Source: Bacillus sp. B15-48
GTDB taxonomy: Bacteria > Bacillota > Bacilli > Bacillales > Cytobacillaceae
DNA length: 64,000 nucleotides
NCBI RefSeq assembly: GCF_016879755.1
Contig: NZ_WOFU01000006.1
Span: 186,001 to 250,000 of the forward strand
Reading direction: 5' to 3'
Below the pieces are notes generated by a model. That model saw nothing but the letters and a program-made list of their open reading frames with translations, was not told where the DNA came from and did no database searches. Below are positions 17,532-25,518 of this stretch, piece after piece. Numbering within the stretch: the first letter of the stretch is position 1; every line of letters starts with the position of its first letter. The position numbers and the translations under genes are program-made.

Positions 17532-17658
17532 ATTGTTCATTAAGAAAATATTCGTGCATAAATGAACAAAATTGAACAGTTTGTTTTATCAAAATTACAC
17601 ACTAAAAAATAAAACCTCATCGTTTTAAGGGTTAAGGAGTTGGCACGGATAGTTGCAT
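17532..17658 (+). promoter_or_regulatory. Sigma-54-like promoter P4 with 11-base spacing
   Basis: TTGGCACGGATAGTTGCAT at 17640-17658 has consensus -24 and -12 halves, but GG (17642-3) and GC (17655-6) are 11 rather than 10 bases apart. Upstream are TTGTTCATT (17533), ATGAACAA (17562) and TTGAACAG (17572), matching motifs at P1-P3. Confidence 0.55.
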
Positions 17659-17704
17659 CTATATTTAGTGTAAAAAATAAAAAAGTTTGCAGGAGGAATA
17701 AAAC

Positions 17705-18859
17705 ATGGATTACAGCAGAACCGAAGAACAAGAACTGTTAATGGAAAGCGTTAGGGAGTGGGTGGCAAGATATCTTCCTGAAGAAGTTGTGAGGAAATCT
17801 TATGAAGATTATAACTTTCCAGATGAAGTTTATAGATCCTATTTAGATGCGGGATTTGGATACATGGGGCTTCCCGAAGAATTAGGTGGAACGCCAACCG
17901 ATGTCCAAACATTAGTGACGCTAGTTGAAGAAAGTACAAGAGCAGCTGGGGCAACACTTCCATTCTTTTTGGGCACGTTGACAATGCATGATATGTGTGA
18001 ATTTGGAAATGAAGAACAAGTAAAATTTGTCATGGACAAGTATCAAGAATCTGGTCGCTGCTGCTTATCAATCGCTATTTCTGAGCCAGGGGCTGGGTCC
18101 GATAATTCTGGAATGACGACGACGGTTAAGCGTTTAGGAAATGGAAAAGTAGTCATCAATGGTCAAAAAACATTTGTAACAAATGGAGAAATTAATCCGT
18201 ATGTTCTTGTTATCGCGAAAGATGAAGATCCATCGCCTTCAAATAGAAGCATGTCGATGTTCTTTTTATCAAAAGACACACCTGGAGTAAAAACGGCTCC
18301 ACTACCAAAAATTGGACAAAAGACCATTCCGTTCTGTGAAATGTATTTTGACAATGTGGAACTGGATGAAAGTGCTCAGGTTGGTGAAACTGGAAAAGGC
18401 TTCATAAACTTAATGAAAAATTTTGAAATAGAACGCTTGCTTGTTGCAGCTCACAGCTTAGGTCTAGCGCAAGCGGCAATGGAAGATGCTGCTGCTTATG
18501 CTAATGAGCGTGTTGCTTTTGGAAAAACAATTGGAAGCTTCCAACAAATTCAAGAAATGCTCACGGATATGGAAATTAAGTTACAAACAATGAGACATCT
18601 ATTATATAGCACAGCTTGGAAAATGGATAACGATATTCCTGTACGTTTGGATAGTGCTCTTGTTAAACGTTATGTTTGTAGGGCATCTACTGAAGTAGCT
18701 TCTGATGCGATGCAAATCTTCGGCGGTATTGGGTATACAACAGAATCAAGAACGAGCAGATTTTGGGAAGATTGCCGTGGTAACCAATTTGCTGGTGGTA
18801 CAGACCAAATTATGGTTTACATCGCTGGTCGCCAAATTGTTAAAAAATATGCAAAGTAA
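17705..18859 (+). CDS. CaiA-like acyl-CoA dehydrogenase
   Basis: A 384-residue flavoprotein most like crotonobetainyl-CoA reductase CaiA. The tail AMQIFGGIGYTTESRTSRFW and the GSFQQIQEMLTDMEIKLQTM helix follow CaiA closely as remembered. As in CaiA, the usual catalytic glutamate motif is replaced: AGGTDQ (residues 363-368) stands where other family members have an EGT motif. Start ATG with AGGAGGAAT site. It is the first gene of the unit leading into fixABCX. If functional it would reduce an enoyl-CoA with electrons from Fix/ETF proteins. Confidence 0.85.
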   Translation: MDYSRTEEQELLMESVREWVARYLPEEVVRKSYEDYNFPDEVYRSYLDAGFGYMGLPEELGGTPTDVQTLVTLVEESTRAAGATLPFFLGTLTMHDMCEFGNEEQVKFVMDKYQESGRCCLSIAISEPGAGSDNSGMTTTVKRLGNGKVVINGQKTFVTNGEINPYVLVIAKDEDPSPSNRSMSMFFLSKDTPGVKTAPLPKIGQKTIPFCEMYFDNVELDESAQVGETGKGFINLMKNFEIERLLVAAHSLGLAQAAMEDAAAYANERVAFGKTIGSFQQIQEMLTDMEIKLQTMRHLLYSTAWKMDNDIPVRLDSALVKRYVCRASTEVASDAMQIFGGIGYTTESRTSRFWEDCRGNQFAGGTDQIMVYIAGRQIVKKYAK

Positions 18860-18888
18860 GCTACTTAAATGGCTATAGACTATACCTT

Positions 18889-18926
18889 CTCAAACACTTT
18901 GGACGTCTTCAAAGCAAGTGTTTGAG
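18889..18926 (+). other. Intercistronic hairpin between caiA-like gene and fixA
   Basis: CTCAAACACTT / AAGTGTTTGAG 11-bp stem without a T-run; possible partial terminator or processing site. Confidence 0.5.
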
Positions 18927-19012
18927 GATCAAAAAAACTTTTTATCCATTTTAATAGATAAATACAAGAAAATGATTGAATGCTATTATTATATATTTTT
19001 TGAGGTGAGATC

Positions 19013-19567
19013 ATGAATATTATTGCTTGTTTTAAAGTTGTCCCAGAAGAACAAGACATTACGATTATGCCTAATGGTGATATATCAACCGAAAAAGCAA
19101 AGCTTGCGGTTAGTAATTATGATTTAAACGCAATCGAAGCAGGAACACAGCTAGTGGAAGAGAATGGCGGAACATTGGCTGTATTAAGTGTTGGCCCAGC
19201 GAAAATCAATGAATCTAAATTAAAGAAAAATGTTCTATCCCGTGGACCAGAAAGTTTATATCTTGTTGCCGATGACAGCTTAGATCAAATTGATACCCAT
19301 CAAACGGCGCAAGCGTTAAAAGCAGGAATTGACAAAATCGGAGAGTATGATCTTATCATTTGTGGCGAAGGGTCAGCAGACCTTTATGCAGGACAAGTCA
19401 GTTCCCAATTAGGAGAACTTCTTAACGTACCTAGTATTAATGGTGTAAGCAAAATCACTTTAGCTGATGGAAAAGCAATCGTTGAGCGGAAACAGGAAAT
19501 AATTGAAGGCGATTCAGATGAAGCGATCCAACAATTTATTGAAAAAATTGCTGTAGGATTACGATAA
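19013..19567 (+). pseudogene. fixA: fixA (ETF beta-like) with internal in-frame deletion
   Basis: 184 residues against about 256 for E. coli FixA. The N-terminal 155 residues align end to end (FKVVPEEQDI, VLSRGPESLYLV, LIICGEGSADLYAGQV, PSINGVSKI). After VERKQ the reading jumps directly to IIEGDSDEAIQQFIEKI, the normal last 25 residues. About 72 residues are missing in frame, including the loop that contacts the partner subunit and AMP. It still reads as an ORF with a GAGGTGAGA site, but it is probably not a working ETF subunit. Confidence 0.75.
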
Positions 19568-19584
19568 TAGGTAGGTGAAAAAAA

Positions 19585-20415
19585 ATGACAGTATTAGTGT
19601 TAGCTGAAAAAAATAGTACTCTTTATGAACTTTCAAGTGGGGCTCGTCAACTGGGAAATCGTGTTGAAGCGATTGTGATTGGAGAAGCCCAAGGCGGTTT
19701 TGTAGACAAAATATGGAATATTCCTAGAAAAGAAGACGCAATGTTTGAAGATTATACAGAAACGATTTTTTCCATTGTTGAAAAGGTTAAGCCAAGTTTT
19801 TTATTAGTTGAACCGACAAAGCGCTGTAAAATCGTTATTGGTCGTTTGGCTGCTAAACTTGGTGCCAGTGTGATGGCAGATGTATCGCAGTTAATGAAAG
19901 ATGGCGAAGCTGTGCATATGGTTTATGGCGGTGCAGCGATGCGCAAAGAGAAAGCGACAACGGCTACTGCGATTGTCATGGTTGGCTCCGGTGTCTTCGA
20001 AGAGTCAGCGCTTGTAACAGTGGATAGTGAACAGGAAACGGTTGAATTTATTGAGCCTGCATTCAAAATGAAAGTCGTGAACAGCGTGCAAAAGCCAAAA
20101 GCTGGCGCGGATTTAACGAAGGCAAAACGGGTTATCGGGGTTGGTCGTGGTCTTGCAGCGGAAGAAGATTTAGGAACGGTACGCGAGCTTGCGGAGGCGA
20201 TTGGTGCCGAAATAGGATGTACTCGTCCAATTGCGGACGGAGAAGGTTGGATGCCAAAAGAAACGTACATCGGGGTAACAGGATTAATGCTGTCTCCAGA
20301 TGTGTACATTGCGCTTGGAATCTCCGGGCAAATCCAACACGTTGTTGGAATCAATCACTCTAAAATCGTGAAAGCCGTGAATAAAGATAAAAACGCACCA
20401 ATCTTTAAATTTGCA
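19585..20415 (+). pseudogene. fixB: fixB (ETF alpha-like), 3' end displaced by inversion
   Basis: 277 residues of normal FixB sequence, including the C-terminal FAD domain (GRGLAAEEDLGTVRELAEAI, LGISGQIQHVVGI, NKDKNAPIFKFA). At 20415 normal sequence stops abruptly. The frame continues as a 33-residue antisense tail of fixC to a stop at 20517. The true ending lies inverted on the minus strand at 20855-20926 (DYGIVGDMKKVVPALTEHF...). Restoring the segment gives an intact 301-residue protein. Start ATG with GGTAGGTG site. Confidence 0.8.
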
Positions 20416-20746
20416 CGAATGGACCACGTAAAACCGAATAAGAATCGCTTCCTTGTACACCGAGCATTTCTGAATAATAATCAACAGTCACATTGCTTTC
20501 TTCGGTCATCAGGCTGATTTTTTCTCTCGTAATTTTCCGTTCAACCGGAGCTTCCTCGGCAAAGTTCGGGATGATTTTCTCCAAACTGTGGCTATAAATT
20601 CGTCCACCAGTCATATTTTTACTGCCGGAGTAATTTCCTCGTTCAACTAACAGGACTTCCAATCCTTCTTTAGCCAATATATACCCGGCAACTGTTCCGG
20701 CAATCCCACCGCCAACGATGATGGCATCAAATTTTTCCTCTGACAT
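20416..20746 (-). pseudogene. fixC: fixC 5' fragment (inverted)
   Basis: Residues 1-110 of FixC, the flavoprotein-quinone oxidoreductase of the Fix complex. The FAD-binding motif VGGGIAGTVAG is at residues 11-21 and KNMTGGRIYSHSLEKIIP follows. The start is the ATG at 20746, with AAAGGATTG upstream; an ORF start nine bases earlier has no role. The fragment ends at VLRGPF and continues in the correct orientation at 20927 (DQWLAEKAE). Confidence 0.85.
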
Positions 20747-20779
20747 TTTTAACAATCCTTTCGGTTCTCTTCCTTAGTT

Positions 20780-20815
20780 AAGAAGCAGAAAAACGAGCGC
20801 GTTTTTCTGCTTCTT
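20780..20815. other. Perfect 16-bp inverted repeat between fixB and fixC ends
   Basis: AAGAAGCAGAAAAACG-AGCG-CGTTTTTCTGCTTCTT. In original orientation it lies between the fixB stop and the fixC start. Confidence 0.85.
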
Positions 20816-20926
20816 CATATGTTAAAGTTGTTAATCAGGCAAACCGTGCGATTAAACGAGTACCTTATTAAAATGTTCTGTTAAAGCAGGGACTACTTTC
20901 TTCATGTCGCCTACAATTCCGTAATC

Positions 20927-21127
20927 ATCAATGGTTGGCAGAAAAGGCGGAAGCAGATGTAACGATTTTAGCGGATGGCGTCAACTCTTTGCTTGCGCAA
21001 AAATTAGGATTTCGTGGCGAGTTAAAGCCAGAAGAAGTAGCAGTAGGCGCAAAAGAAGTCATAGAATTGCCAGCGAACGTCATTGAACATCGCGAAAGAC
21101 GCTTTGAAAGGGGTGCGCTCACTATGA
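20927..21127 (+). pseudogene. fixC: fixC remnants: middle and last codons
   Basis: DQWLAEKAE (bases from 20927) continues the inverted 5' fragment. It then jumps about 35 residues to ADVTILADGVNSLL and on to LPANVIEH. A further deletion of about 205 residues and a frame change follow. The reading GCG-AAA-GAC... at 21092-21127 gives AKDALKGVRSL and stop, the normal FixC ending (E. coli: IKDGIKGVTVL). Its TGA overlaps the fixX ATG (ATGA), the usual coupling. FixC cannot be made from this locus. Confidence 0.8.
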
Positions 21128-21411
21128 GTACAGTGAACGTCGATGAAAAACTAGGCATTGATAAATTTTATGTGGATGAAGAAAATGCCCATATCGTTTT
21201 AAAAAAAGGCAATATTGATCGGAAGGAGTTTCACAAACTTGTATTAGCCTGTCCGGCCGGGTTGTATAAAGTAGACGAAAAAGGGGATTTTCATTTCGAT
21301 TATGCCGGATGCGTTGAATGTGGAACGTGCTGGGTATTATGTGGTTCAACTATTCTCGAAAAATGGGAATTCCCCGAGGGGACAATGGGAATCGAATTTC
21401 GCTGGGGATAA
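21124..21411 (+). CDS. fixX: FixX ferredoxin-like protein
   Basis: A 95-residue ferredoxin-like protein. VNVDEKLGIDKFYVDEENAH and ACPAGLY / FDYAGCVECGTCWVLC / WEFPEGTMGIEFRWG align along the whole of E. coli FixX, with cluster-ligand cysteines in place. The start is ATG 21124, with AAAGGGGTG upstream. It is the only fix gene of this locus that appears undamaged. A longer upstream reading would fuse it to fixC debris and is not used. Confidence 0.88.
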   Translation: MSTVNVDEKLGIDKFYVDEENAHIVLKKGNIDRKEFHKLVLACPAGLYKVDEKGDFHFDYAGCVECGTCWVLCGSTILEKWEFPEGTMGIEFRWG

Positions 21412-21436
21412 GTAAATAAAAAATGAGGCGATGTAG

Positions 21437-22971
21437 GTGTATAAAGAACAGTCATTTCAGAATCTAATCGATTACTGGGGAGAACGGACACCTCATAATG
21501 AGGCCATTTATGATGGCCAGCGCAGAATCAGCTATGGAGAATTGCAGGGAGAGATTCAAAGACTTGCATCTTCTTTATCGTCAAATGATATTAAAAAAGG
21601 GGATAAAGTAATGGTGTTTATCCCCAATTGGTATGAGTATATCGTTCTTTTCCATGCTTTAGTTAAAATTGGGGCGTTGATTGTACCCTGTAACTGTTCT
21701 CTAAAAGGCAAAGAATTAAAGGGTCGCTTGGACATGATCAACCCTAAGGCCGTTTTTGTATCAAAGCCATCCCAATTGATTTGGATGCGAGAAAACTGTA
21801 ATCCCTGTTTAATCTTTACGACTCGTTTTAGGGAAGAGGCTATGACTCCTTTCTGGATTTATTAGAACGAGAGGAAACAGCTCGATTTTGTCAAACGAAT
21901 CTAAATCCCGTGGAAGATATCGTCGCGATTCTTTTTACTTCAGGCTCAACCGGAGTGGCAAAAGGTGTGCAGTTAACGATGCAAAACTTGTTTAAATCAG
22001 CTGAGTTGATGGGGACTCGACTAGGTTGCACGAGCCAGGATATCGTTCTGGACCCTTTGCCATGTTGCCACGCATTCGGGATGCTGGCAGGGGTCATCAT
22101 GCCATTTACCTTTGGCGGGAAGTTACTCCTAATGGAAAAGCACTCTCCTTCAAAGGCATTGTCTTTAATTGAATCAGAGGGGGCAACGGTTCATCTAGGT
22201 GTTCCAACCATGTATTTTCGGGAACTCGAGGAACTGAAACAGAATTCGAGAAATATTAGCACATTAAGGGCCGGGATTGTCGCAGGTGCCCATTGCCCTG
22301 TATCCATTATTGAAGAGTTCGACACGAAATATAATTGCAAAATCTTAAACTCTTACGGCTCAACCGAAGCGATGATGGTTTGCATGTCGAGTATCGATGC
22401 TGATTCGGTTAAACGCTATCATACTTCAGGAGATGCCCTAGAAGGAGTAGAGATTAGTGTCTTAGGGGAAAATGGAGAATTTGTTGGTCCGAATGTCACT
22501 GGAGAATTGTTAGTCAAGGGTGAGGGATTGATGAAAGGATACTATAAACTCCCGAATGAGACGAAACGAGTAATCGATGACAACGGCTGGTTTTATACAG
22601 GGGATATTATTACAGTTGATTCCTCAGGGCATATAAAAATTGTCGGTAGGAAGAAAAATATGATTATTCGCGGAGGAAATAATATCTATCCCGCACAGGT
22701 TGAAGAGATCTATTACAGTCATCCATCCGTGTTAGAAGTGTGTATTCTAGGAGTGCCTGATTCAGAGTTAGGTGAACAAACTTATGCATTTATATCATTG
22801 AAAAAAAATAGTATGGAAACGGAAGAGTCATTAAAGAAGTATGCGGAAGGGAAAATCGCGAAATACAAAATACCGGATAAAATCGTTCTGCTGGCGTCAT
22901 TACCAAAATTAGATAATGGAAAAATTGACAATCAAACCTTATTAAAACTTTCTGAGCCTATAACTGTTTAA
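21437..22971 (+). pseudogene. CaiC-like acyl-CoA ligase, frameshifted
   Basis: ANL-superfamily acyl-CoA synthetase split by a one-base deletion near 21838. The first 130 or so residues are in the frame starting with GTG 21437 (NLIDYWGERTPHNEAIYDG). The rest is one base out (YDSFLDLLEREETARF, then ILFTSGSTGVAKGVQLT). GAA GAG GGC TAT with one G lost explains it. All later motifs are present: YTGDI, GRKKNMIIRGGNNIYP and the C-terminal lysine region KLDNGKIDN. Restored length would be about 511 residues, close to CaiC. It would activate the substrate as a CoA thioester. Confidence 0.82.
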
Positions 22972-22987
22972 TAAAGGCTCTTATTTT

Positions 22988-23115
22988 TTATTTATACATA
23001 TAAATTTCAGCTAATTGGCTGGTATGGATGCGGTATTGAACCGGTTTCATACCTGCCATTTTTCGCTTTATATACATATTGTTGTAATAATTGACATATT
23101 CTTGAATTTTTTAAT
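22988..23115 (-). pseudogene. C-terminal relic of an IS3/IS150-type transposase
   Basis: The minus strand reads KIQEYVNYYNN-x-YIKRKMAGMKPVQYRIHTSQLA, the ending of IS3-family OrfB proteins (YYNxxR-x-K-x-MxPVQYR). Upstream codons contain stops, so only about 40 residues survive. The rest of the gap 22972-23273 shows nothing else. Confidence 0.65.
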
Positions 23116-23273
23116 TTCAACTTGATACGACGATAATCATAAATCACTTCATTTTCATAAAAGTGTTTTGAATTCTTTCATCAGGATTGGGTTATTTTCC
23201 CTTTAATTATTAGGTATAATAGTTTAGACAACTCGATTTTTTTGTTACAATACTAAAGATAAAAACTAAACAT

Positions 23274-23300
23274 TTGACTTTATACCATATAGGGTATAAC
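23274..23300 (+). promoter_or_regulatory. Promoter with overlapping CstR/CsoR-type operator
   Basis: An inverted repeat TATACC-ATATA-GGGTATA (23281-23298) lies between TTGACT (23274-23279) and TATAAC (23295-23300). The arms match the ACCC/GGGT-type operators of the CsoR/CstR family. The spacer is short (15-16 bases). Autoregulation is likely. Confidence 0.6.
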
Positions 23301-23381
23301 ATGAAATCAAAATGATTTTTATATCTTTTCTTCTTGATTAGTGTATTATGAATAAAAAACTTCGTAAGAAAGGAATTAGCT

Positions 23382-23642
23382 ATGGAATACAATGATCAGA
23401 TTAAAAATCGCGTAAAGCGGATGGAAGGTCAGCTTCGAGGTATTTTGAAAATGATGGAGGAAAATAAAGACTGTAAAGAAGTGATTACCCAAATGTCGGC
23501 TGTTCGGTCAGCGATGGACCGTACAATTGGTGTGGTTGTCAGTTCAAACTTAGTCGATTGTGTATTAGAAGCAGAAAAAAAAGGTGAAAAAACTGACGAA
23601 CTTATTAAGGAGGCTGTCAATTTACTCGTGAAAAGCAGATAA
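23382..23642 (+). CDS. CsoR-family repressor of the CstR (persulfide) type
   Basis: An 86-residue all-helical DUF156 repressor. Cys31 (KDCKEVITQMSAVRSAMDR) and Cys60 (NLVDC) are present. The copper-ligand His of CsoR, four residues before the second Cys, is Asn56. This Cys31/Cys60 pair without His is the signature of CstR-like sulfane-sulfur sensors rather than copper sensors. Start ATG with AGAAAGGAA site. No sulfurtransferase or sulfide oxidase gene is adjacent, so the regulon must lie elsewhere or be just the gene itself. Confidence 0.85.
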   Translation: MEYNDQIKNRVKRMEGQLRGILKMMEENKDCKEVITQMSAVRSAMDRTIGVVVSSNLVDCVLEAEKKGEKTDELIKEAVNLLVKSR

Positions 23643-23958
23643 TTCGCGAGGGTGACATTCTCTTTTTATTAATTAAGTACCCATAAGGGTTATTGAAAAA
23701 ACCTATAGATATTCTAACGGGTTCCGTTTCCTATCGAAAAACGTCATTTTGCACAGGAAAATGTAATCCTATTTACACGATAAAATGTAGGGCAATTTGT
23801 AAGGCTAGAGAGATAAAAAACATTAGAAATAGCAAGGATTTATAGCTTGCTATTTTGATTTTCATTGCTAATTCTCCGATTGGGAATTTTAGTCATTAAG
23901 TTGTTTACAAACCCAATTTCGCCTTCGCCGTATCGATGTTTGTGTAGGTTTGAGAATG

Positions 23959-24150
23959 AATAAGCGGAGAATTTCCTGCTATTGTAGTTAGGAGAAGCTT
24001 AAGAGCCGATATAAGCGGAGAATTTCCGCTTAACTGCTCTAAATAAGACAAAATCCAAAGATTTTGATCCAATAAACGGAAAAACTCCGCTTATTTTTAA
24101 GGAAATATCGGTATTTCCCAGTTTAGCCGGAATTTTTCCGTTTATTTTTC
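23959..24150. repeat. Four-hairpin repeat element, copy 1
   Basis: Units at 23959 (TAAGCGGAGAATTTCC), 24011 (TAAGCGGAGAATTTCCGCTT), 24071 (GGAAAAACTCCGCTTATT) and 24121 (CCGGAATTTTTCCGTTTATT). The first two run forward and the last two are reversed, around a central AAAATC-CAAA-GATTTT. A second copy is at 42324. The remaining bases of the 23643-24373 gap show no gene; CTAACGGGTTCCG at 23714 is shared with the region before copy 2. Confidence 0.75.
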
Positions 24151-24373
24151 AGGACGCAGTGAAATCAACATTCAGTTATTGTAGTGCAATTGTTATATTA
24201 AAATGTGGAGGACAATAGCCAGTGTACCACAGCGAAATTACACTACATTTTTAATTACAAATTGATATTCAGAAAATTTAAGCTTAGGCTGTGATCAGCA
24301 CTTTTCTTTTTTTAAAGCATTGTTTCTAGAAAATTGTTATAATTATTCTTATCGAAAAAGAAAAGGTGAGAAT

Positions 24374-25474
24374 GTGGCAAAGAAGAATTTTCAGTATTGG
24401 ACGTTGCAAATCTTAATTATCCTTACGATTATTTATGTTTCTTCGAAAATATCCTTTTTATTTGAACCATTGGGAATTTTTGCTTCAACGATGTTTTTTC
24501 CAATCATTATTTCAGGCTTTCTCTATTTCTTATTAAATCCAATTGTGAATTTAATTGTGAAATGGAAAGTACCTAGAGTCCTTGCGATATTGTTGTTATA
24601 CATAGGGGTTATCGGCTTGCTTGTTCTAGGAATAGGAAATCTTGTTCCTGCTATTTCAAGGCAAGTATTGCAGTTAATCAATGATATTCCTGAATATGCA
24701 AGAGATACGCAAATTTTCTTCAACAATGTTGTAAATACAGAACAATACCGTTGGTTTATGACGCAGGAATATATTACCCAGGAAGAAATTATTCAGCGTA
24801 TAACTGAATTTGCTAACACATTGCCAGATCGACTCACAAACGGAATTGCTAGTGTGGTAGGTTTATTAGCGAATATTACAATTACCATTGTAACCGTTCC
24901 CTTTTTGCTATTTTTCATGTTTAAAGATGGTCATAAACTAAAGTCCGCAATTGCGAAATTTATCCCAGCATCTTACCGAAACCAAGCAATTGAAACACTT
25001 GAAGGAACAGCAAAGACTCTATCTGCGTATATTCATGGCCAGTTCACTGTCGCATTATTTGTAGGAACATTATCATTTATCGGCTTTTTAATCATTGATG
25101 TAAGGTATGCATTAATTCTGGCTCTCATTTGTGCAGTGACAAATATTATCCCATATGTGGGACCATTTATCGGTGGAACTCCTGCAGTAATTGTCGCACT
25201 GTTTGACTCGCCAACAAAAGCATTATTAGCTGTAGTTGTAATGGTGATTGCTCAGCAATTAGAGAGCAATCTTATTTCGCCGCTTATCCTAGGGAAAACA
25301 CTTGATACTCACCCAGCCACAATTATCATTTTATTATTAGTTGCCGGAAATATTGCAGGGATTATCGGAATGATTCTTGCTGTTCCAACCTATGCGGTTG
25401 TCAAAACAATTGTTTTGAATATGGTTCACTTTTTGAAATTGAGGAGACAGGCTACAATAAAACCAGAGATATAA
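24374..25474 (+). CDS. AI-2E family transporter-like membrane protein
   Basis: A 366-residue polytopic protein of the AI-2E/PerM (UPF0118) family. Two N-terminal hairpins of membrane spans (residues 10-30 and 35-90), a soluble loop, then the conserved PFLLFFMFKDG segment, HGQFTVALFVG, and a C-terminal block IPYVGPFIGGTPAVIVAL. The GTG at 24374 is chosen for its AAAAGGTGAGA site; an upstream in-frame start has none. Members are proposed exporters or ion antiporters; the substrate here is unknown. Monocistronic with a strong terminator. Confidence 0.9.
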   Translation: MAKKNFQYWTLQILIILTIIYVSSKISFLFEPLGIFASTMFFPIIISGFLYFLLNPIVNLIVKWKVPRVLAILLLYIGVIGLLVLGIGNLVPAISRQVLQLINDIPEYARDTQIFFNNVVNTEQYRWFMTQEYITQEEIIQRITEFANTLPDRLTNGIASVVGLLANITITIVTVPFLLFFMFKDGHKLKSAIAKFIPASYRNQAIETLEGTAKTLSAYIHGQFTVALFVGTLSFIGFLIIDVRYALILALICAVTNIIPYVGPFIGGTPAVIVALFDSPTKALLAVVVMVIAQQLESNLISPLILGKTLDTHPATIIILLLVAGNIAGIIGMILAVPTYAVVKTIVLNMVHFLKLRRQATIKPEI

Positions 25475-25513
25475 AACAAGAGGCTAAGCGCTGAGCTTAG
25501 TCTCTTGTTTTTT
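25475..25513 (+). terminator. Terminator, convergent with clsA
   Basis: AACAAGAG-GCTAAGC / GCTTAGT-CTCTTGTTTTTT. Confidence 0.85.
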
Positions 25514-25518
25514 GATCT

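Larger units (their letters stand above)
20416..20926 (-). other. 511-bp inverted segment (fixB 3' end plus fixC 5' end)
   Basis: Read on the minus strand, this segment holds the last 24 codons and stop of fixB, an intergenic hairpin, and the first 110 codons of fixC. Flipping 20416-20926 in place joins fixB at GCA|GAT and fixC at CCATTCG|ATCAATGG, both perfectly in frame. No inverted repeats are seen at the breakpoints. Confidence 0.85.

Noticed and set aside
19923-20354. 143-residue minus-strand ORF
   Set aside because: Antisense to fixB with Ser/Pro/Thr-rich shadow composition.
20935-21411. A 158-residue FixC-FixX fusion protein
   Set aside because: The first 55 residues are fixC debris; FixX has its own ATG and ribosome site at 21124, and the true fixC end is in another frame.
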